Shown here one piece after another: positions 38,930-42,443 of a stretch of DNA of 42,443 bases; position 1 is the stretch's first letter; each line of letters starts with the position of its first letter. The notes below the pieces were generated by a model, which saw only the letters and a program-made list of their open reading frames with translations, searched no databases and was not told where the DNA came from. The translations under genes were made by a program, and so were the position numbers. The DNA comes from Ectocarpus siliculosus (lineage: Eukaryota; Sar; Phaeophyceae; Ectocarpales; Ectocarpaceae): contig FN649734.1 in assembly GCA_000310025.1 (NCBI GenBank), positions 1,398,040 through 1,440,482 of the forward strand, written 5' to 3'.

Positions 38930-40300
38930 TCTGAACACACACGTGTCAAGCACACAAGAGCACACGAGAAAGGCGGCGGCGCTGGAGAGGCGGCCGCAAC
39001 ACGGCAATACTCGGCGGCCAAGCAAAGAGGCAGAATCTGCGATTCAAAGAGAGGCAATCTGTCGGAGCTGATCTGCCGAGCAACGATCTGCCAAGCAAAG
39101 AGGCAAAATCTGCACCGTTTGACGGACCACATCATGCATGGTCTAATGGATGCATGTGAGGGGGGGCAGTTGGCTTGGGACCACGGAAAGCAAGGCGTCG
39201 GCGTCAGTTGGACCAGTCCAGACATTAGAAGGTACTGATTGGAGACCGGAACGGTTCTTAATGTGAAGACAACAACAACAACAACAACAACAACAACGTG
39301 ATCAGTTGACCATCTCCTCCGTGAAAAATATCCTCTGCCGCACAGCAGTACTATAGGCTACAAGTGTGCGCGTGCAGGAGGTGGGCTTTGTTTGGCCCGC
39401 TCTGTATGTACATATGTACCACATTCCCTTTCGGGTCGGTCATTCTTGTGTTCTCTGTCTCCCTCCGTCTTCGCCGAAGTTCGATGACGAAGTGTCATCT
39501 GCGGGCGACAGCTTCCCGGATGAGAGTCAAGAATAGAGTATCTGTTCGTGGTGTGCGTCTGTCTGTTTTTTTTTTTTTCGCATGTGTGCTTGAGTGATAT
39601 GTACATGTATTTTCAACATCGTCGATGAGGGAACAGTTGCAAGACTCCATCCACTCTTACAGGTATCGCATGGCTACGATACTTAGCTCTTCGAAAGATG
39701 GATAGGGAGGGGAAGGATGTGGCGTCCAACGCCCAGGGTCTACACCCTCCTTGTTGATGCTACGTAGATGACGACGGAATATTCTGATTTGTTTTCTGCC
39801 GGCTGGCATCTAGATTACATTCTAGATCCTTTACCTAGAAGATATACCCGGCATGTAGGAGAGGTTGGCAGCACTCAATCTCTGCCGTTGCTCGAGAGCA
39901 CCCCCCTCTCTGCTGCGCTGCTTAGCAAAAGCCATCATTGGCAGGCACTAGAAAAAAAAAATCGTGCGGCTGGTCGCCGAGGAGTCCGATGCGCGACCGA
40001 CTATTGGGCTCTTTCGGCGTACCCAGGCACATCCCTAACCCAACCCTAATATAAGGGTAGCGGACTGGTCGACCAAGCGATAAACACGATGGGCCACCTC
40101 GACCGAGCTCGACCGAGCGACAACTAACAGCACCAACAACGAGGATCCGGAGAAGTAGTATCAAGCTTGCGTGGTCGGGAACAGGTCGCAGCCCGGGCAA
40201 AACGTGTGCCCAGCTGCTGCGGCAACAAATCGATTGATGGTTTTCCCGCACATTTGTTTTTTGTATCTCGATCATTTTCCTGTGTTTTTATTCATCTATT
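38930..40300. other. No supported gene
   Basis: Only short overlapping open frames. It includes degenerate repeats of an AAAGAGGCAAAATCTGC type (about 39040-39115). Confidence 0.45.
39269..39297 (+). repeat. CAA microsatellite
   Basis: Nine to ten CAA units in non-coding DNA. Confidence 0.9.
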
Positions 40301-40310
40301 GCGTCCGCAG

Positions 40311-40592
40311 CGCCGCAGCGTCCGTCGCGCCTCGGAACCGCTCTGGAGCTGCTGTTTGTTACCCACCACAGGAAGATAAAGAAAGCCGCGAGTACACCAC
40401 TCTCTCTCACCGCGCTAGTTGTGATGCCGGCCCACCGCTGCTGCGAGTCATTCCATCGACCCTCCATCGCCTCCAAACCGTATCCAGCTCAATAGACTTC
40501 CACGCTGCTGCTACTGCTGCTGCTGTGGCCGCGCCAACGAAGCTTCACACCGCTGCCTCTCAACTGCCGCGTGCACCTCTTCTTCGATGCAG
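40311..40592 (+). CDS. Possible internal exon of an unseen plus-strand gene
   Basis: A strong pyrimidine tract (TTTTCCTGTGTTTTTATTC and on) precedes GTCCGCAG at 40310, and ATGCAG|GTGTGA offers a donor. One plus frame stays open through all 94 codons, encoding SAAASVAPRNRSGAAVCYPP, a charged stretch (QEDKESREYTT) and an Ala-rich segment. No partner exon or domain was found. Confidence 0.25.
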
Positions 40593-40599
40593 GTGTGAT

Positions 40600-42190
40600 C
40601 AACTCCTCCTGTGGCATCTGTGTATGTATGGAAGTACCCCGACCTGTGCCTTGTTGCCACCACCTCTGGAACTTTTGGAGTGCTCGTGGCAAGCTCGACA
40701 CAGCAGGTGTGGTTTCGTGGGGGGCCCTGGCGTTTCATTGTTTGTCCGTGTTCCTACCTCCAATTCTGTATGTGCTGTTAGTTGTAGGCCTGTGTGTGTA
40801 TTTATTTTTCCTAATACAGCAGTATGTACTTGTAGGCCTGCCAGGATCTACGGTAGTTATTGTGTGGTTTGGGCTATTGTGGTCGCCGTCGATGTCTGGT
40901 TACCACCATAATTTTTGTAACATCTCCCTCTCTACCATATTCATATCTCGTTTCTGGGGCTATCTGCACGTGGAACTGCACCCCGACCACAGATAGATCG
41001 ATTGAGCATACACAATTTTGCTGCTCTCCCTCCTTTTTTCTCTTCTGTTCACCACATACATTACATCGACTCTGAGTCTGCTTCAGTGTTGCAACCCAAA
41101 GTCTAAACTACATGCAGTCTACAACAACAGAACCTCTTTCTCCCGTACCCCAGCTTCCAGTGTCCCCATTAAAAACGATGGTATATACGTATTGCACCAC
41201 ACATGGCTACCTAAAAATAGTGCACCACACATGGCTACCTAAAAATAGTAATAAATAGTACCGTAATGAGACAACAACAACTTCACGACCATTCCACGCG
41301 CGCGCGCGGTGATAACCACCGGCATAATGACTGCTGTGACGTACTCTCTTTCGTCAGTGCGAAGTTGTACGATGACATAGAATATTACAGACGTTAATAG
41401 GTAACAAAAGGCCATTGTTTGACACCTTCCTTCCTTGCTTGACAGTTGACGCACTCCACCACAAGAATTTTCCCTTGACTGGGGAAATAAATCCACATTG
41501 ATTGATTGAGGCCAGGACTGGCAAATATTCGATACAGCGAGGTGCCACAGACAGACTTACAACACAGACTCGAAGAGATACTTTCAGGACTGATACGTAC
41601 CTAATTATATGTTGTGTCCAATGAGAAAATGTCCATGCAAGTGTCATTATTGTTAACATCCACCGCGCTAGCCGTGGAGCAATGAAGAGACAAACGTCTC
41701 AGTCCGCAGTGCGGCGGTTGAAACAAAAACTATTGAAACTTGCATTATAAAGTGCGATGATCTGGGACGACCCCGTGCGGGGGAGTCCATGGGGGAGGCT
41801 GCTCTCAAATGAAAATGAAACAGCAGTATCTAGCAAAGAAAACTGCAGTGCGTGTGTTTTCATTTATTTGGCATCGACCGCACTATGTAAATCCGGCCGA
41901 CCAAGGGATATCATGTCGGCGTTTCAGTGCGGCTCGCATCGATCGGCAAACCATTCTTCTTCTATCTGATACCGTTTATGACCTGGGGGGCGAGTTGCCG
42001 GGGAAGAGGAAGAAGATATAGGTTATTCTCTGGATTGAAGACGGAAACGGTACCGGACGAAGCATGAAGAGTGTCGACCAAGATTGTCTTGTTCTACTCG
42101 TCGTATCGGGTTCAATTCTTGGCCCCCCTTCGTGTAAAGAACGCGATATCACTAAAGAACTTTGCAGTTAAGCATTTGAGCCCTACATAT
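40600..42190. other. No supported gene
   Basis: AT-richer DNA with hydrophobic chance frames such as 40740-40990 plus, and a CGCGCG run near 41298. It contains the 28-base tandem pair described at 41193-41248. Confidence 0.4.
41193..41248 (+). repeat. Two perfect tandem 28-base units
   Basis: TGCACCACACATGGCTACCT followed by AAAAATAG is repeated twice without a mismatch, suggesting a recent duplication. Confidence 0.95.
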
Positions 42191-42194
42191 TCCA

Positions 42195-42443
42195 CAACCT
42201 AAGAACTTGGTCATTAAGAAGCAGGTGTTCCGACGTCGTATGAAGAACAAGAACCCGCCTTTGCGGTGTACCAATGCACCTACAGATACCGGAGCCCCAA
42301 AACACGACAACTGCAAGACAACCACTCAGGATGGTAGGGGGTGACCCCATCATCATCAGCGGTTACTTTAAGATTCGGAGCGGGATTGGGGGGGGGGGGG
42401 GCCCTGTGTGAAATAATGATTGGCCGTGCGGAGGGGGGGGGGG
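42195..42443 (+). repeat. Second copy of the AAGAAC-rich dispersed repeat
   Basis: Same block order as 35770-36060, in the same orientation, ending in GTGCGGAGGGGGGGGG at the window edge. It is moderately diverged, so not a recent duplicate. Confidence 0.6.

Noticed and set aside
40171-40911. 246-codon plus frame as one continuous CDS
   Set aside because: It begins at a non-ATG codon and spans a strong acceptor and a donor; only the inner 40311-40592 part is plausible as an exon.

Overview
The window reads as nuclear DNA from an intron-rich eukaryote. Exons are short to medium, end at GT/AG, keep reading phase across introns, and use G/C-ending codons. The intervening DNA is full of CAG/CTG, CAA and GAC microsatellites, poly-G/poly-C runs and dispersed repeats, and one 163-base run of N marks an assembly gap. 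Zn(II)2Cys6 clusters are known from fungi and from stramenopiles. Together with the CTG-rich, intron-dense texture, that makes a brown alga (Ectocarpus-like) the best guess, but nothing here proves the species.

Three protein-coding loci can be supported. (A) A minus-strand gene at about 4240-5909 has a large Arg/Gly/Ser-rich exon and a probable small last exon. (B) A plus-strand gene runs from about 9412 to 13050. It encodes a charged, largely helical protein of no family I recognise. At least four exons join in phase, its introns hold a foldback element and the assembly gap, and both gene ends are unresolved. (C) A minus-strand locus at about 26620-16756 can be joined into one reading frame of roughly 12 exons and about 2,200 codons with every splice phase compatible. 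It starts with a long disordered region, then has the C-terminal half of a PDZ-type domain, an unrecognised folded region, Gln/Asn-rich linkers and, near residue 1560-1600, a textbook Zn(II)2Cys6 DNA-binding cluster rebuilt across a 630-base intron. A PDZ module and a Gal4-type zinc cluster in one protein would be an unusual architecture. It may instead be two adjacent genes, with the boundary near 21.7-21.9 kb.

Region by region: 1-2.6 kb is non-coding, with a tRNA-like dispersed repeat and a weak Gln/Ala-rich open region. 2.7-3.6 kb is an island with different base composition and two modest ORFs. 4.2-5.9 kb is gene A. 6.4-7.1 kb is GC-rich with several open frames and no clear gene. 9.4-13.1 kb is gene B. 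13.1-16.5 kb has no convincing gene. 16.5-26.6 kb is locus C. 26.6-32.6 kb is AT-richer, with microsatellites and short ORFs only. 32.6-38.3 kb is a repeat nest: three SINE-like units sharing a hairpin, tRNA-derived heads, a 112-base tandem repeat and two copies of a terminal-inverted-repeat element. 38.3-42.4 kb has short tandem repeats, one possible plus-strand exon near 40.3-40.6 kb, and a second copy of a dispersed repeat at the very end.

All exon limits come from splice-site reading by eye, without transcript or homology data.
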